This document shows, one piece after another, positions 31,698 through 40,092 of a DNA stretch of 41,839 bases (the first letter of the stretch is position 1; the number at the start of each line of letters is the position of its first letter). Source of the DNA: Comamonadaceae bacterium (GTDB lineage: Bacteria > Pseudomonadota > Gammaproteobacteria > Burkholderiales > Burkholderiaceae_C); assembly GCA_947378275.1 (NCBI GenBank), contig CANCJD010000002.1, forward strand, positions 1 through 41,839, read 5' to 3'. Position numbers and translations under genes: made by a program. Below the pieces are notes generated by a model, which saw nothing but the letters and a program-made list of their open reading frames with translations, was not told the DNA's origin and ran no database searches.

Positions 31698-32468
31698 TTA
31701 TTGCAGGCCAAACTGGCCGCGAATTTCAACAAAACCCTGCAGCCACAGCCACTGGATGCGCGCGCCCATGCTGGGAAGGGCGACCATCAATATGCCAAAG
31801 CCAGCCACGATCATGACGGGCAAGCCGAGGGAAAAAATGTTCAGGCTCGGTGCGGCGCGCGTGGCCACGCCCAGGCCGATGTTGATGAACAGCATGGTCA
31901 CCATCACCGGCAAGGCCAGCAACAAGGCACCCAAAAACATCATCGAACTCCACTGCACAAAATGCGCCCAGGCCCCGGCCGTGACCAAGCCCTTGCCAAT
32001 GGGCATGGTGGCGAAGCTGTCAATCACCAGGCCCAAGAGCATGGCGTGGCCGCCCATGCCGACAAAAATCAGGGTCGACAAAATCAGCAGGAACTGCGCC
32101 AGCACCGGCACATTGCCCAGATTGGGGTCCATCAGATTGGCCATGGACAGGCCCACGGCGGTGGACACCGACTGGCCTGCCAGCAAAATCGCTGCGGTAA
32201 TGATTTGCAGCGTCAGCCCCATGACCAAGCCAATGCTGATCTGGTTAAAAACTTCCACCAGGCCCGAGGGCGACACCGGGTCAATCACCGGCCAGGTGTA
32301 CACGGGGTAAACCATCCAGGTAAGCGCCACGGCCAGCAGCACGCGCATGCGCACATTGAGCGCGCGCAGCGAGAAAATCGGTGCCGACATCAGCAGCGCA
32401 GAGATGCGCAGCATGGGCCACAGGAACGTGTAAAAACGCTCAATGATGTCGCTGGCCAGAAGGTTCAT
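31698..32468 (-). CDS. fliR: FliR export-gate protein
   Basis: FliR is one of the integral membrane proteins of the export gate core with FliP and FliQ. The ATG at 32468 starts MNLLASDIIERFYTFLWPML, the family N-terminus; the longer frame to 32510 overlaps fliQ and is not conserved. Six hydrophobic segments are visible, with the motif LNVRMRVLLAVALTWMVYPV and PVMVTMLFINIGLGVATRAA. Length is 256 residues. It sits between fliQ and flhB. Confidence 0.96.
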   Translation of the reverse strand: MNLLASDIIERFYTFLWPMLRISALLMSAPIFSLRALNVRMRVLLAVALTWMVYPVYTWPVIDPVSPSGLVEVFNQISIGLVMGLTLQIITAAILLAGQSVSTAVGLSMANLMDPNLGNVPVLAQFLLILSTLIFVGMGGHAMLLGLVIDSFATMPIGKGLVTAGAWAHFVQWSSMMFLGALLLALPVMVTMLFINIGLGVATRAAPSLNIFSLGLPVMIVAGFGILMVALPSMGARIQWLWLQGFVEIRGQFGLQ

Positions 32469-32502
32469 GCGGCGTTCGGTTCTTGGCGGCGTACAGCGGC
32501 GT

Positions 32503-32772
32503 TCAGGCAAACAGCGTGGGAATGCGCTGAAACAGGCTGCGCGTGTAGTCCACCAGCGTGGCGAGCTGCCAGCCGCCCACCACGGCCAGCGTAATAGCCA
32601 GGGCCGCGAGCTTGGGGATAAAGCTCAGGGTGGATTCGTTGATCGATGTGGCGGCCTGAATGATGCCGATGAACAGGCCCACGGCCAGCGATACGCCCAA
32701 CAAGGGCGCCGAAATCAGCACAATCATCCACAGTGCCTGGTGTCCGATGTCTACGACGGCTGCAATGTCCAT
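32503..32772 (-). CDS. fliQ: FliQ export-gate protein
   Basis: An 89-residue protein with two membrane helices and the FliQ hallmark GLFIGIIQAATSINESTLSF followed by IPKLAALAITLAVVGGW. It forms the core export channel with FliP and FliR. It lies 39 bases after fliP and 34 bases before the chosen fliR start. Confidence 0.97.
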   Translation of the reverse strand: MDIAAVVDIGHQALWMIVLISAPLLGVSLAVGLFIGIIQAATSINESTLSFIPKLAALAITLAVVGGWQLATLVDYTRSLFQRIPTLFA

Positions 32773-32811
32773 AGTGGGTTTTCCGTTAAAGAGTGGGGCG
32801 CGGTGCGGACG

Positions 32812-33555
32812 CTAGTGCACAAAGCTGGCGGCCAGCGAGCCCATGATCAGGCTCCAGCCATCCACCAGCACAAACAGCATGAGCTTGAAGGGCATGGAAA
32901 TCATCATGGGCGACAACATGGCCATGCCCATGGACATCAGCACGCTGGCTACGATCAGGTCGATCACCACGAAGGGGATGTAGATCAGAAAGCCGATGGT
33001 GAAGGCGCTTTTGAGCTCGGACGTGATAAAGGCGGGCACCAGCGTGGTGAACGGCACCTGGGTGGCGTCGGTCACATCGGCCTTGCGCGCCATTTGCATG
33101 AACAGGCCGATATCGTCCTCGCGCGTTTGCTTGAGCATGAAGCTGCGCAGCGGCGCCTCGGCGGCGGCCAGCGCCTTGTCAAACTTCATGCCGTTTTCCA
33201 TGTAGGGCACCACGGCGTTGGTGTAGACGTCGGTGAGCACCGGCGACATGATGAACAGCGTCAAAAACAGCGAAATACCCACCAGCACGTTGTTGGGCGG
33301 CGTCTGGCCGGTGCCCAGGGCTTGGCGCAGGATAGACATGACGATGATGATGCGCACGAACGAGGTCATCATCAGCAAGAGCGAGGGCAGCAGGCTCAGC
33401 GTGGTCATCAGCGCGAGCAGTTGCAAAGACAGGCTGTACTGCGAATCCTTGCCGCTGCCGGTCACGTTGACCATGGGGATGCCCTGGCTCCAGGCGGCGG
33501 CCGGCACCACAAGCAGCATGGCCGCAACAGCGGCCCATATCCATTTAGTTTTCAC
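32812..33555 (-). CDS. fliP: FliP export-gate protein
   Basis: FliP has a cleavable signal (MKTKWIWAAVAAMLLVVPAA, before QGIPMV) followed by the family landmarks LLALMTTLSLLPSLLLMMTS, RQALGTGQTPPNNVLVGISL, TPCLTP-region equivalent FMSPVLTDVYTNAVVPYMEN, and the C-terminal PMMISMPFKLMLFVLVDGWS. Length 247 residues is normal. Its start overlaps the end of fliO by 11 bases. Confidence 0.97.
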   Translation of the reverse strand: MKTKWIWAAVAAMLLVVPAAAWSQGIPMVNVTGSGKDSQYSLSLQLLALMTTLSLLPSLLLMMTSFVRIIIVMSILRQALGTGQTPPNNVLVGISLFLTLFIMSPVLTDVYTNAVVPYMENGMKFDKALAAAEAPLRSFMLKQTREDDIGLFMQMARKADVTDATQVPFTTLVPAFITSELKSAFTIGFLIYIPFVVIDLIVASVLMSMGMAMLSPMMISMPFKLMLFVLVDGWSLIMGSLAASFVH

Positions 33556-33844
33556 GCACGGTTTCCTGTTGCGGGCCGGGGTCGTCCCATTGGCCCAAGG
33601 CGGTAAATTGGCTGGCGGTCATGCCCACAAGCACTTGGCGGGCGCCCACGCGCACCAGTGCCATTTTTTGGCGGGGCCCAACGCTGATGGTTTCCAGCAC
33701 TTCGAGCATGGGCGGCCCCTTGTGCGAGACCTGCAGGCTTTTCATGCGCTTGAGCGTCCACAACAGCGCGCCCAGCAAGCCCAGCACCAGCAGCATACTG
33801 GCGCTCACGCGCAGCCAATCGATGCTGGTGGCGGCCGTGCCCAT
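33545..33844 (-). CDS. fliO: FliO export-gate assembly protein
   Basis: A 99-residue protein with one N-terminal membrane segment (ASMLLVLGLLGALLWTLKRM) and the cytoplasmic FliO core (LEVLETISVGPRQKMALVRV then GARQVLVGMTASQFTAL). FliO helps assemble the FliP ring. It is located between fliN and fliP and overlaps fliP by 11 bases. Confidence 0.92.
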   Translation of the reverse strand: MGTAATSIDWLRVSASMLLVLGLLGALLWTLKRMKSLQVSHKGPPMLEVLETISVGPRQKMALVRVGARQVLVGMTASQFTALGQWDDPGPQQETVREN

Positions 33845-33850
33845 GGCCGA

Positions 33851-34159
33851 TTAGAGGTTTTTCATCCGCTCGGAGGCGGGCACCACACGGGTCAGGCGAA
33901 TGCCATAGCGTTCGTTGACCAGCACCACTTCGCCCTGGGCGACCACGGTGTTGTTGATCAGCAAGTCCAGCGGCTCGCCGGCAATGCGGTCCAGCTCGAC
34001 AACGCTGCCTTGGGTCAGGCGCATCAGGTCCTTGATCTTGATCATGGCGCGGCCCACCTCGATGCTCATCGTCACGCTGATGTTTTGCAGCACTTCGGGG
34101 TTGATCTGGTTTTCCGGGTCTTTGGGGCCGGACAGCATGGGGGTATCGGTGTCGCTCAT
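33851..34159 (-). CDS. fliN: FliN C-ring switch protein
   Basis: A 102-residue SpoA-domain protein: ISVTMSIEVGRAMIKIKDLM, LTQGSVVELDRIAGEPLDLL, INNTVVAQGEVVLVNERYGI. FliN with FliM and FliG forms the C-ring that switches rotation and docks export cargo. It lies 19 bases after fliM and six before fliO. Length and motifs are typical; the N-terminal extension is short (about 20 residues). Confidence 0.97.
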   Translation of the reverse strand: MSDTDTPMLSGPKDPENQINPEVLQNISVTMSIEVGRAMIKIKDLMRLTQGSVVELDRIAGEPLDLLINNTVVAQGEVVLVNERYGIRLTRVVPASERMKNL

Positions 34160-34178
34160 GGCGTAATTCCTCTGAGAT

Positions 34179-35171
34179 TTAGTGGTTGCCGGGAACTACG
34201 GCGCGTTGTATTTGCACGGCAGTCTGGGCGCCCAGGGTGCCGACTTGCACATCAAAGGCCGGAATGCCGTTGGGTTGCAGGCTGGCAAATTCGGGTTTTT
34301 TGAAATACAGAATGTCGCCGGGCTGCATGGTTTCCACCACGCGCAAAGTAGTGCTGACCTGGCCCAGGATCACATTGGCTTCCAGGCAGGCGCCGCCCAC
34401 CGCTTCTTCCAAGTTTTCACGCCACACGCGGTCGGAGTCTTCGTTGCCGTCGCCGGTTTGCACCCGGCTGCGCAGTAGTTCGCGCACAGGTTTGAGCGAG
34501 GCGTAGGGGTGGATCACGTCGATGAAACCCAGGTTCTGGGTGGCGGTTTCGGTCTCGAAGCGGCTCAGGATGACCAGGTCGTTTTCGTCGGCGATCTGCG
34601 CAAACTGGGGGTTGATCTCGGAGCTGACAAATTCAAATTCCAGCGGCATGACCGGGGCCCAGGCCTCGCGCAGGTTGCGGAAGGTCACGTCCAAGATCAT
34701 GTTGATGATGCGCGTTTCCATCGGCGTAAACATGCGCCCAGAAGAGAGCTGGCCCACGGCGCCTTGGCCGAAGCCACCAAAAAAGCTGTCCAGCGAGCTA
34801 AACACACTGGTCGGGTCAATCACCACCATGGAGTAACCGCGCAAGGGGTTCATGCGAATCACATTGACCGACAAAGGCGCGCGCAGCTCTTTGATGTAAT
34901 CGCCAAACTTGACGATCTGCACCTTGAGTGGATTCACACGCGGGCTGCTGCGCAGTACTTCGAGCAGTCCGGGGCGAAACAAGCGGATAAAGCGCTCGTT
35001 GATCATGTCAATCGAGGTGACGTTGACGCCCAGGCTGCTGTCTTCGCTGGCGATGTCGTGCTTGCGCACGCGCGCAGCGGTGTTAAAGCCGGTGTCAACC
35101 GCGATGGAGCCGTCGTTGACGCCTTCAGCCAGGGCCGAAAGCTCGTCGGCTGAAAGAAGGTTATCTGCCAT
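34179..35171 (-). CDS. fliM: FliM C-ring switch protein
   Basis: FliM binds phospho-CheY and sets rotation direction. The N-terminal CheY-binding region is present in altered form (NLLSADELSALAEGVNDGSI, usually LSQxEIDALL), followed by the middle domain (INERFIRLFRPGLLEVLRSS, GGFGQGAVGQLSSGRMFTPM) and a C-terminal SpoA domain (MQPGDILYFKKPEFASLQPN). Length 330 residues is normal. It lies between fliL and fliN. Confidence 0.96.
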   Translation of the reverse strand: MADNLLSADELSALAEGVNDGSIAVDTGFNTAARVRKHDIASEDSSLGVNVTSIDMINERFIRLFRPGLLEVLRSSPRVNPLKVQIVKFGDYIKELRAPLSVNVIRMNPLRGYSMVVIDPTSVFSSLDSFFGGFGQGAVGQLSSGRMFTPMETRIINMILDVTFRNLREAWAPVMPLEFEFVSSEINPQFAQIADENDLVILSRFETETATQNLGFIDVIHPYASLKPVRELLRSRVQTGDGNEDSDRVWRENLEEAVGGACLEANVILGQVSTTLRVVETMQPGDILYFKKPEFASLQPNGIPAFDVQVGTLGAQTAVQIQRAVVPGNH

Positions 35172-35201
35172 AGGGGATTGCGTGTGCGTAGTCAGACCAG
35201 A

Positions 35202-35876
35202 TCACTGGACGATGAAGGACGTGAAATAAATCTCTTCAATGCCACCGAAATCTTCGTATTTTTCGAGCAGGGTGTTCATGGCGTCACGGATCTTGATGGC
35301 CAGGTCTTTGCGGAAGTCGGGCTTTGCCAGGTCAGGTTCTGTGGTCATACGCATGGCATCCATCACGACCGAGCGCAGCGCAAATTCGTGCTTTTTGATA
35401 TTTTCGACCACGCGTTCGTCGTAGCGTGTCATGACGGCAATCTGTACCGACATCACCTTGCGCGAACCCGCCAGGTTGACCAAAAACTCGCGTTCAAGCT
35501 GGCTGTAGGTGTACTCAAAGCGCGGGCTGTCGGGTGACTTTTTGTTGAGCTTGGGTGGGCCGCCAGCGTCTTTGCCCCCTTCGGCTTTCTTCTCGCCATG
35601 GCCTTCGGCAGCAGGCGCGCCGTGGCCGCCTTCGGCTTTTTTCTCTCCGTGGCCTTCGGCGGCAGGAGCGCCGTGGCCGCCGCCTTCGGGCGCTGCGCCT
35701 TCCGCCACCATTTGGTCGGCCGTAGGGGCGGGTTTATTGAAAAAACCGGTGATGAACAAGGTGCCGACCATGGTGCCGGCGATCAGGACCACCAGTGCGA
35801 CCACCGCAAGAATGATCTTGACGATGGGCTTTTTCGGCTTTTCTTCTGCTTCCGGGGCTGCTGCTGCATCAGACAT
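35202..35876 (-). CDS. fliL: FliL basal-body/stator-associated protein
   Basis: FliL is an inner-membrane protein around the stators. It has a short cytoplasmic N-terminus, one membrane segment (residues about 20-44), and the periplasmic domain (FLVNLAGSRKVMSVQIAVMT, LRSVVMDAMRMTTEPDLAKP, REDLxxK-like FRKDLAIKIRDAMNTLLEKY). At 224 residues it is longer than common FliL (about 155-180); the extra part is a Gly/His/Lys/Glu linker at about 58-108 with two exact 17-residue repeats. It is second in the fliK operon. Confidence 0.93.
   Translation of the reverse strand: MSDAAAAPEAEEKPKKPIVKIILAVVALVVLIAGTMVGTLFITGFFNKPAPTADQMVAEGAAPEGGGHGAPAAEGHGEKKAEGGHGAPAAEGHGEKKAEGGKDAGGPPKLNKKSPDSPRFEYTYSQLEREFLVNLAGSRKVMSVQIAVMTRYDERVVENIKKHEFALRSVVMDAMRMTTEPDLAKPDFRKDLAIKIRDAMNTLLEKYEDFGGIEEIYFTSFIVQ
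35577..35678 (-). repeat. Two 51-bp tandem repeats in the fliL linker
   Basis: Residues 67-83 and 84-100 of FliL are identical 17-residue units (GHGAPAAEGHGEKKAEG). The DNA copies differ at a few third positions. The in-frame unit length means copy changes would alter linker length without breaking the gene. Confidence 0.9.
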
Positions 35877-35926
35877 GGGGCACCTTTTTTTCGTGGTTCA
35901 TTTTAAATATTCGCATGTGCTTAGGC

Positions 35927-37699
35927 TTATGCCAGCACATTCAATCCGTCGGCGCCTGCGCTTGCGCCACCCTGGGGTGCTGCGACCGCTGCGCTTGCCA
36001 AACCGCTGACCGGGCGCGCTCCAGAGGGAAGGCTGCGTCCTTTACCGGGTGTCGAGTTTCCGCCGGATTGGCGACTTTGCTCTCCGTTTACGCTGACTGA
36101 AGCAACTGTCATGCCAGCCTGAGTCAGCGTGTCGCGCAGTTTGTTACTGCCTTGCGCCATCAGTTCACGGGTGACTGCATTGTCGGTGCTAAACAGCGCG
36201 TCCAAGCCGCCGGCGTGCATATCGAGTTCCACATTGACGCTTCCCAGCGCGGCAGGCTGCATGCGCATCTGCATCTTCCACTGGCCGCGCTCAATTTGGG
36301 AGATCAGGCGTTGCGCTGCTGCCTGGCCCATTTTGTCAGCCAATTGCTGGAATTGTTGTGCGCGTTGGTCGGCCTGGGCTTGGGCGGTGTCGCCGTTATT
36401 GCCGCCGCTGGCGCCTGCTGCTGCGGCAGAGCCGGACAAGGGGCCCGCGGCCCCGGCTTGCGCGGACAAGTCGCTGGGTTTGGGGTTGCTGGTATCGGTG
36501 GTGGCGGCCAAGAGGTCGGGGTCAAAGCCTGCGGGCAGCTCCACGGTCACTGTTTCAACGGCGCTGGGCAGGTCTTTGGACACGGGGCCCGAGGCCAGCA
36601 GCGCAGCCCAGGTCGCCTCTTTGCCCGTGCCAGACATTTGCGCCAGGCGTTTGGTGATTTCGGGTGCGGGCATGGCCAGCGTCAGGCGCACGGCGTCGTG
36701 TGGTGCCAGGGGCAAGGCGGGTGGATTGGCTTCGACTTGCGCCACTCCGGCGTTGCCAATCCAGGCTTGTGCCGTCATGGGCATCAGATCCGTTGGCGCT
36801 GCGTTGGTGGCCGCACTGACCACCGCGGGCACTGCCGTGCCCACGGTCGCGCCTAGCTCCGCAATCCCAGGGGCGGCAGTGAGGACGGCAGTGAGGGCGG
36901 CGTTTGGCATCGGTGCCGCTGTGACCCGTGGCGTGGTGAGGGCGGGTACGGCGGCGCTGACCGTAGTGGCAACCACGGGTGCGAGCACAGGCGCGGGGAT
37001 CAGCACGGCATTGACTTGGACGGCCAGAGCGTTCAGGTCTGCCAAGGTTGTGGCGCGGGTGTCGTCAAGCACGCGTGCATCGTCTGGCGCAGTCGCTGCG
37101 TCGCCTTGCGCTGAGGCAAGCGTGGGCAGCGCGGTGCCCACCAGTGAGGGAGCCAGTGCACTTGCCAGCGGCGCAGCGCTGGCAAGTGCACTGGTGGATG
37201 TGACAGCCAAGGGCAAAGCATCGTCACTGGGGGCGGCTTTGGCCAGTCCGGCCGCGGGGCTGGCGCTCAGCGCCGTTGCCAGTGCCTGGGATACGGTACT
37301 TTGCGCGGCCAAGTTAGCGGCTGTCAGTGCGTCGGCGGCCACGCCAGTGGCTGCCAAGGCGCTGGTTTTGGCCACACCAGGTGTGCCGAACAGGGCTTGC
37401 ACCGCGCCTTCGTCCAGGCCCTGCATGCGGGCAAATTGCGCCAGGCTGTCCATGTCAGGCAGTGGGGCGTCGCTGGTAATGATGTTGAGCTTGCTGCCCA
37501 AGGGCACCACCTGCAGGCCCTGGCCGGGCGCGTCCAGGGCGGCAAGGTGTTGCCGCTGGGCCTTGAGGGTTTGCCCGTTCAGGACCTCGGCAAAGTCGCC
37601 CGGGCTCGCAGGCGTCTGTGCGGGCGTTGGCGCCGGGTTGGCATCGGCTGCCGGGGTAGAAGCGACACGGCTGGCCAAAAAACTGAGATTCGATTCCAT
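35927..37699 (-). CDS. fliK: FliK hook-length control protein
   Basis: FliK is the secreted molecular ruler that ends hook growth and switches FlhB specificity. The 590-residue protein has a long, low-complexity Ala/Pro/Thr-rich N-terminal and middle region and a conserved C-terminal domain at about residues 440-540 (KMQMRMQPAALGSVNVELDM, then LRDTLTQAGMTVASVSVNGE). It is longer than the 405 residues of Salmonella FliK, which agrees with a long hook protein, though ruler length cannot be converted directly. It starts the fliK-fliR-flhB operon and is divergent from flhA. Confidence 0.93.
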   Translation of the reverse strand: MESNLSFLASRVASTPAADANPAPTPAQTPASPGDFAEVLNGQTLKAQRQHLAALDAPGQGLQVVPLGSKLNIITSDAPLPDMDSLAQFARMQGLDEGAVQALFGTPGVAKTSALAATGVAADALTAANLAAQSTVSQALATALSASPAAGLAKAAPSDDALPLAVTSTSALASAAPLASALAPSLVGTALPTLASAQGDAATAPDDARVLDDTRATTLADLNALAVQVNAVLIPAPVLAPVVATTVSAAVPALTTPRVTAAPMPNAALTAVLTAAPGIAELGATVGTAVPAVVSAATNAAPTDLMPMTAQAWIGNAGVAQVEANPPALPLAPHDAVRLTLAMPAPEITKRLAQMSGTGKEATWAALLASGPVSKDLPSAVETVTVELPAGFDPDLLAATTDTSNPKPSDLSAQAGAAGPLSGSAAAAGASGGNNGDTAQAQADQRAQQFQQLADKMGQAAAQRLISQIERGQWKMQMRMQPAALGSVNVELDMHAGGLDALFSTDNAVTRELMAQGSNKLRDTLTQAGMTVASVSVNGEQSRQSGGNSTPGKGRSLPSGARPVSGLASAAVAAPQGGASAGADGLNVLA

Positions 37700-37750
37700 G
37701 AAAACACCGCTCTAATAAAGACCACACGTCGTGGCGAATGCCAGCAATGA

Positions 37751-37766
37751 TGCAAGAACCGTGACA
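37751..37766 (-). promoter_or_regulatory. Probable sigma-54 promoter for fliK operon
   Basis: On the minus strand TGTCACG-GTTC-TTGCA matches the consensus at 15 of 16 positions, but the one mismatch falls in the important GG dinucleotide (GT). Spacing to the -12 GC is correct. Predicted start near 37740, about 40 bases ahead of fliK. Confidence 0.55.
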
Positions 37767-37823
37767 GGACAAAGCTTGCCACCCGGGCGAACGCCAAGGC
37801 CCTGGTTTTCTGTCGGAAAAGAG

Positions 37824-37839
37824 TGGCATGGAGCTTGCA
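37824..37839 (+). promoter_or_regulatory. Sigma-54 promoter for flhA operon
   Basis: TGGCATG-GAGC-TTGCA on the plus strand, the same -24 hexamer and -12 element as the flgB promoter, 15 of 16 consensus positions. Predicted start near 37851, leaving about 60 bases before flhA. Confidence 0.85.
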
Positions 37840-37911
37840 TTCAAGGCGTCTATGCAAGCGCATTTCCACCATATCCCGACGTAAGGTCCTGATTTTCATG
37901 AATATCCGTCC

Positions 37912-40032
37912 ATGAGCACGATGACCCTGTCAAACATTCGACAAAACCTGTCGAAGTTCAACTTCAATGACCTGAGCATTCCGGCTCTGGTGTTGTTGAT
38001 CATGGGCATGCTGGTGATTCCACTGCATCCGATGCTGCTGGACGTGTTGTTCACCTTCAATATTGCGTCGAGCGTGCTGATCATCATGATCGCCATCAAG
38101 ATCCGCAAGCCGCTCGAGTTTTCTGCCTTTCCCTCGGTGCTGCTGTTTGCCACCATGCTGCGCTTGGCGCTCAATGTGGCGTCCACCCGCGTGATTCTGG
38201 TCAACGGCCATGAAGGCCACGAGGCTGCGGGCAAAGTGGTGGCGGCCTTTGGCGAGTTCGTCATTGGCGGCAACTATGTGGTGGGTTTCATTATTTTTGC
38301 GATCCTGATGATCGTGAACTTCTTTGTGGTGACCAAGGGCGCAGGCCGCGTCTCTGAGGTCAACGCCCGCTTCACCCTGGACGCCATGCCCGGCAAGCAA
38401 ATGGCCATTGACGCCGATCTGAACGCCGGCGTGATCGACCAAGAAACCGCCAAGATTCGCCGCTCCGAGCTGGCGCAAGAGTCGGACTTCTTCGGCTCCA
38501 TGGACGGTGCCTCCAAATTCGTCAGCGGTGACGCCATTGCCGGCCTGATGATTCTGATCATCAACTTGGTGGGCGGCCTGGCTATTGGCATTGGCCAGCA
38601 CGGCCTGTCCCTGAGCGACGCCGGTCGTATTTATTCGCTGCTGACGATTGGCGACGGCCTGGTTGCGCAAATCCCATCCTTGTTGTTGTCGCTGGCCACC
38701 GCCATTGTGGTGACCCGTGTCACCACCACCGAATCCATGGCCGAGCAGGCTGGCACGCAGTTGGGCAACCCTACGGCGCTGTTTGTCACCTCGTCCATCA
38801 TGGCCATTTTGGGCCTGGTGCCTGGCATGCCGCACCTGGTGTTCATCGTTTTGTCGGCGGGTGCGGCCGGCCTGGGCTTCATGGTGCTGCGCCGCTCGGC
38901 AGCCGCCGGTGATTCGCCGGAGCAACTGGCTGCTGCCGCTGCCGCCATGCCCGAGCAACCCAAAGAACTCGACTGGGAAGACCTGGACCAGGTGGACTTG
39001 GTGGGCCTGGAAATTGGCTACGGCCTGATTCCCCTGGTCAACGCCGAGACCGGCGGCCAACTGATGACGCGCGTCAAGGGCGTGCGCAAGAAACTCTCGG
39101 CCGAACTGGGCTTTTTGATCCAGCCGGTGCGCATCCGCGACGCCCTGAGCATCGACCCCGACAGCTACCACATCGTGCTCAAAGGCGTGATCCGGGGCCG
39201 CGGCAAGGTCAAAGTGGGCCGCGAAATGGCCATCAACCCCGGCCAGGTCTACGGCCCGCTCGAAGGCACACCCACCCAGGAGCCCGCGTTTGGCCTGGAA
39301 GCCGTGTGGATCGAACCCTCGCAGCGCGACCATGCCCGCGCCCTGGGCTACACCGTGGTCGATGCCGCCACCGCCGTAGCCACCCACCTCAATAAAGTGC
39401 TGCGCGACAACGCCTCAGACCTGCTCAGCCACGACGAAGTGCAGCAGCTGCTCGACAAATTGACTGCCAAGTCGCCCAAGCTGGTGGAAGACCTGGTGCC
39501 GGCCAAGCTTTCCCTGGGCGTGTTGACCCGTACCCTGCAAAGCTTGCTGGGCGACGGAGTCTCGATCCGCGACATGCGTACCATCGTTGAGACCCTCTCC
39601 GAAGTGGCTGCCCGCACCCAAGACCCCGAACAACTCACCTCGCTGGTTCGCCCCCGCCTGGGCCGCATGATCGTGCAAGGCCTGGTGGACGACAAAGAAA
39701 CCTTGCAGGTCATGACGCTGGACCCGGGCCTGGAGCAACTGCTGCACAACGTCTTACAGCAACAAGGCCAGGGCCAAAGCATGGTGATCGAACCCGGACT
39801 GGCTGAGCGCTTGTTTAGCGCACTGCGCGATGGCGCCAAGGCGGTGGAAGACCTGGGCCACAGCGCCGTGCTGGTGGTGTCGCCCGCGATCCGCCCCTGG
39901 TTGTCCAAGTCGGTCCGCCACCGCGTAAGTGAACTCGTCATCTTGTCCTACGGCGAAATCCCGGACGACCAGTCGGTCAAGGTGATTCACACCGTGCACG
40001 CCGAAACCAAATCCAACGAGGTTCGCCGCTAG
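37912..40032 (+). CDS. flhA: FlhA export-gate protein
   Basis: FlhA forms the nonameric ring of the export gate. The 706-residue protein has a membrane half with about eight segments (LVLLIMGMLVIPLHPMLLDV, LEFSAFPSVLLFATMLRLAL), the FHIPEP family signature region (GAGRVSEVNARFTLDAMPGK then QMAIDADLNAGVIDQETAKI) and a cytoplasmic half (residues about 350-700) that docks chaperone-substrate complexes. The start at 37912 is chosen over an ATG at 37896 that soon meets a stop. It is followed by flhF after 60 bases. Confidence 0.97.
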   Translation: MSTMTLSNIRQNLSKFNFNDLSIPALVLLIMGMLVIPLHPMLLDVLFTFNIASSVLIIMIAIKIRKPLEFSAFPSVLLFATMLRLALNVASTRVILVNGHEGHEAAGKVVAAFGEFVIGGNYVVGFIIFAILMIVNFFVVTKGAGRVSEVNARFTLDAMPGKQMAIDADLNAGVIDQETAKIRRSELAQESDFFGSMDGASKFVSGDAIAGLMILIINLVGGLAIGIGQHGLSLSDAGRIYSLLTIGDGLVAQIPSLLLSLATAIVVTRVTTTESMAEQAGTQLGNPTALFVTSSIMAILGLVPGMPHLVFIVLSAGAAGLGFMVLRRSAAAGDSPEQLAAAAAAMPEQPKELDWEDLDQVDLVGLEIGYGLIPLVNAETGGQLMTRVKGVRKKLSAELGFLIQPVRIRDALSIDPDSYHIVLKGVIRGRGKVKVGREMAINPGQVYGPLEGTPTQEPAFGLEAVWIEPSQRDHARALGYTVVDAATAVATHLNKVLRDNASDLLSHDEVQQLLDKLTAKSPKLVEDLVPAKLSLGVLTRTLQSLLGDGVSIRDMRTIVETLSEVAARTQDPEQLTSLVRPRLGRMIVQGLVDDKETLQVMTLDPGLEQLLHNVLQQQGQGQSMVIEPGLAERLFSALRDGAKAVEDLGHSAVLVVSPAIRPWLSKSVRHRVSELVILSYGEIPDDQSVKVIHTVHAETKSNEVRR

Positions 40033-40092
40033 GGCGCCAAGCCCGCGCCGCGGCCCTGAGCCAGACCCCTTACATTCCAACGGAAGACTGCC

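Noticed and set aside
36129-37715. A 528-codon plus-strand frame opposite fliK
   Set aside because: Shadow of the low-complexity Ala-rich fliK middle; no ribosome site or recognisable domain.
37930-39387. A 485-codon minus-strand frame opposite flhA
   Set aside because: His/Gln/Gly-rich antisense translation of the highly conserved flhA gene.
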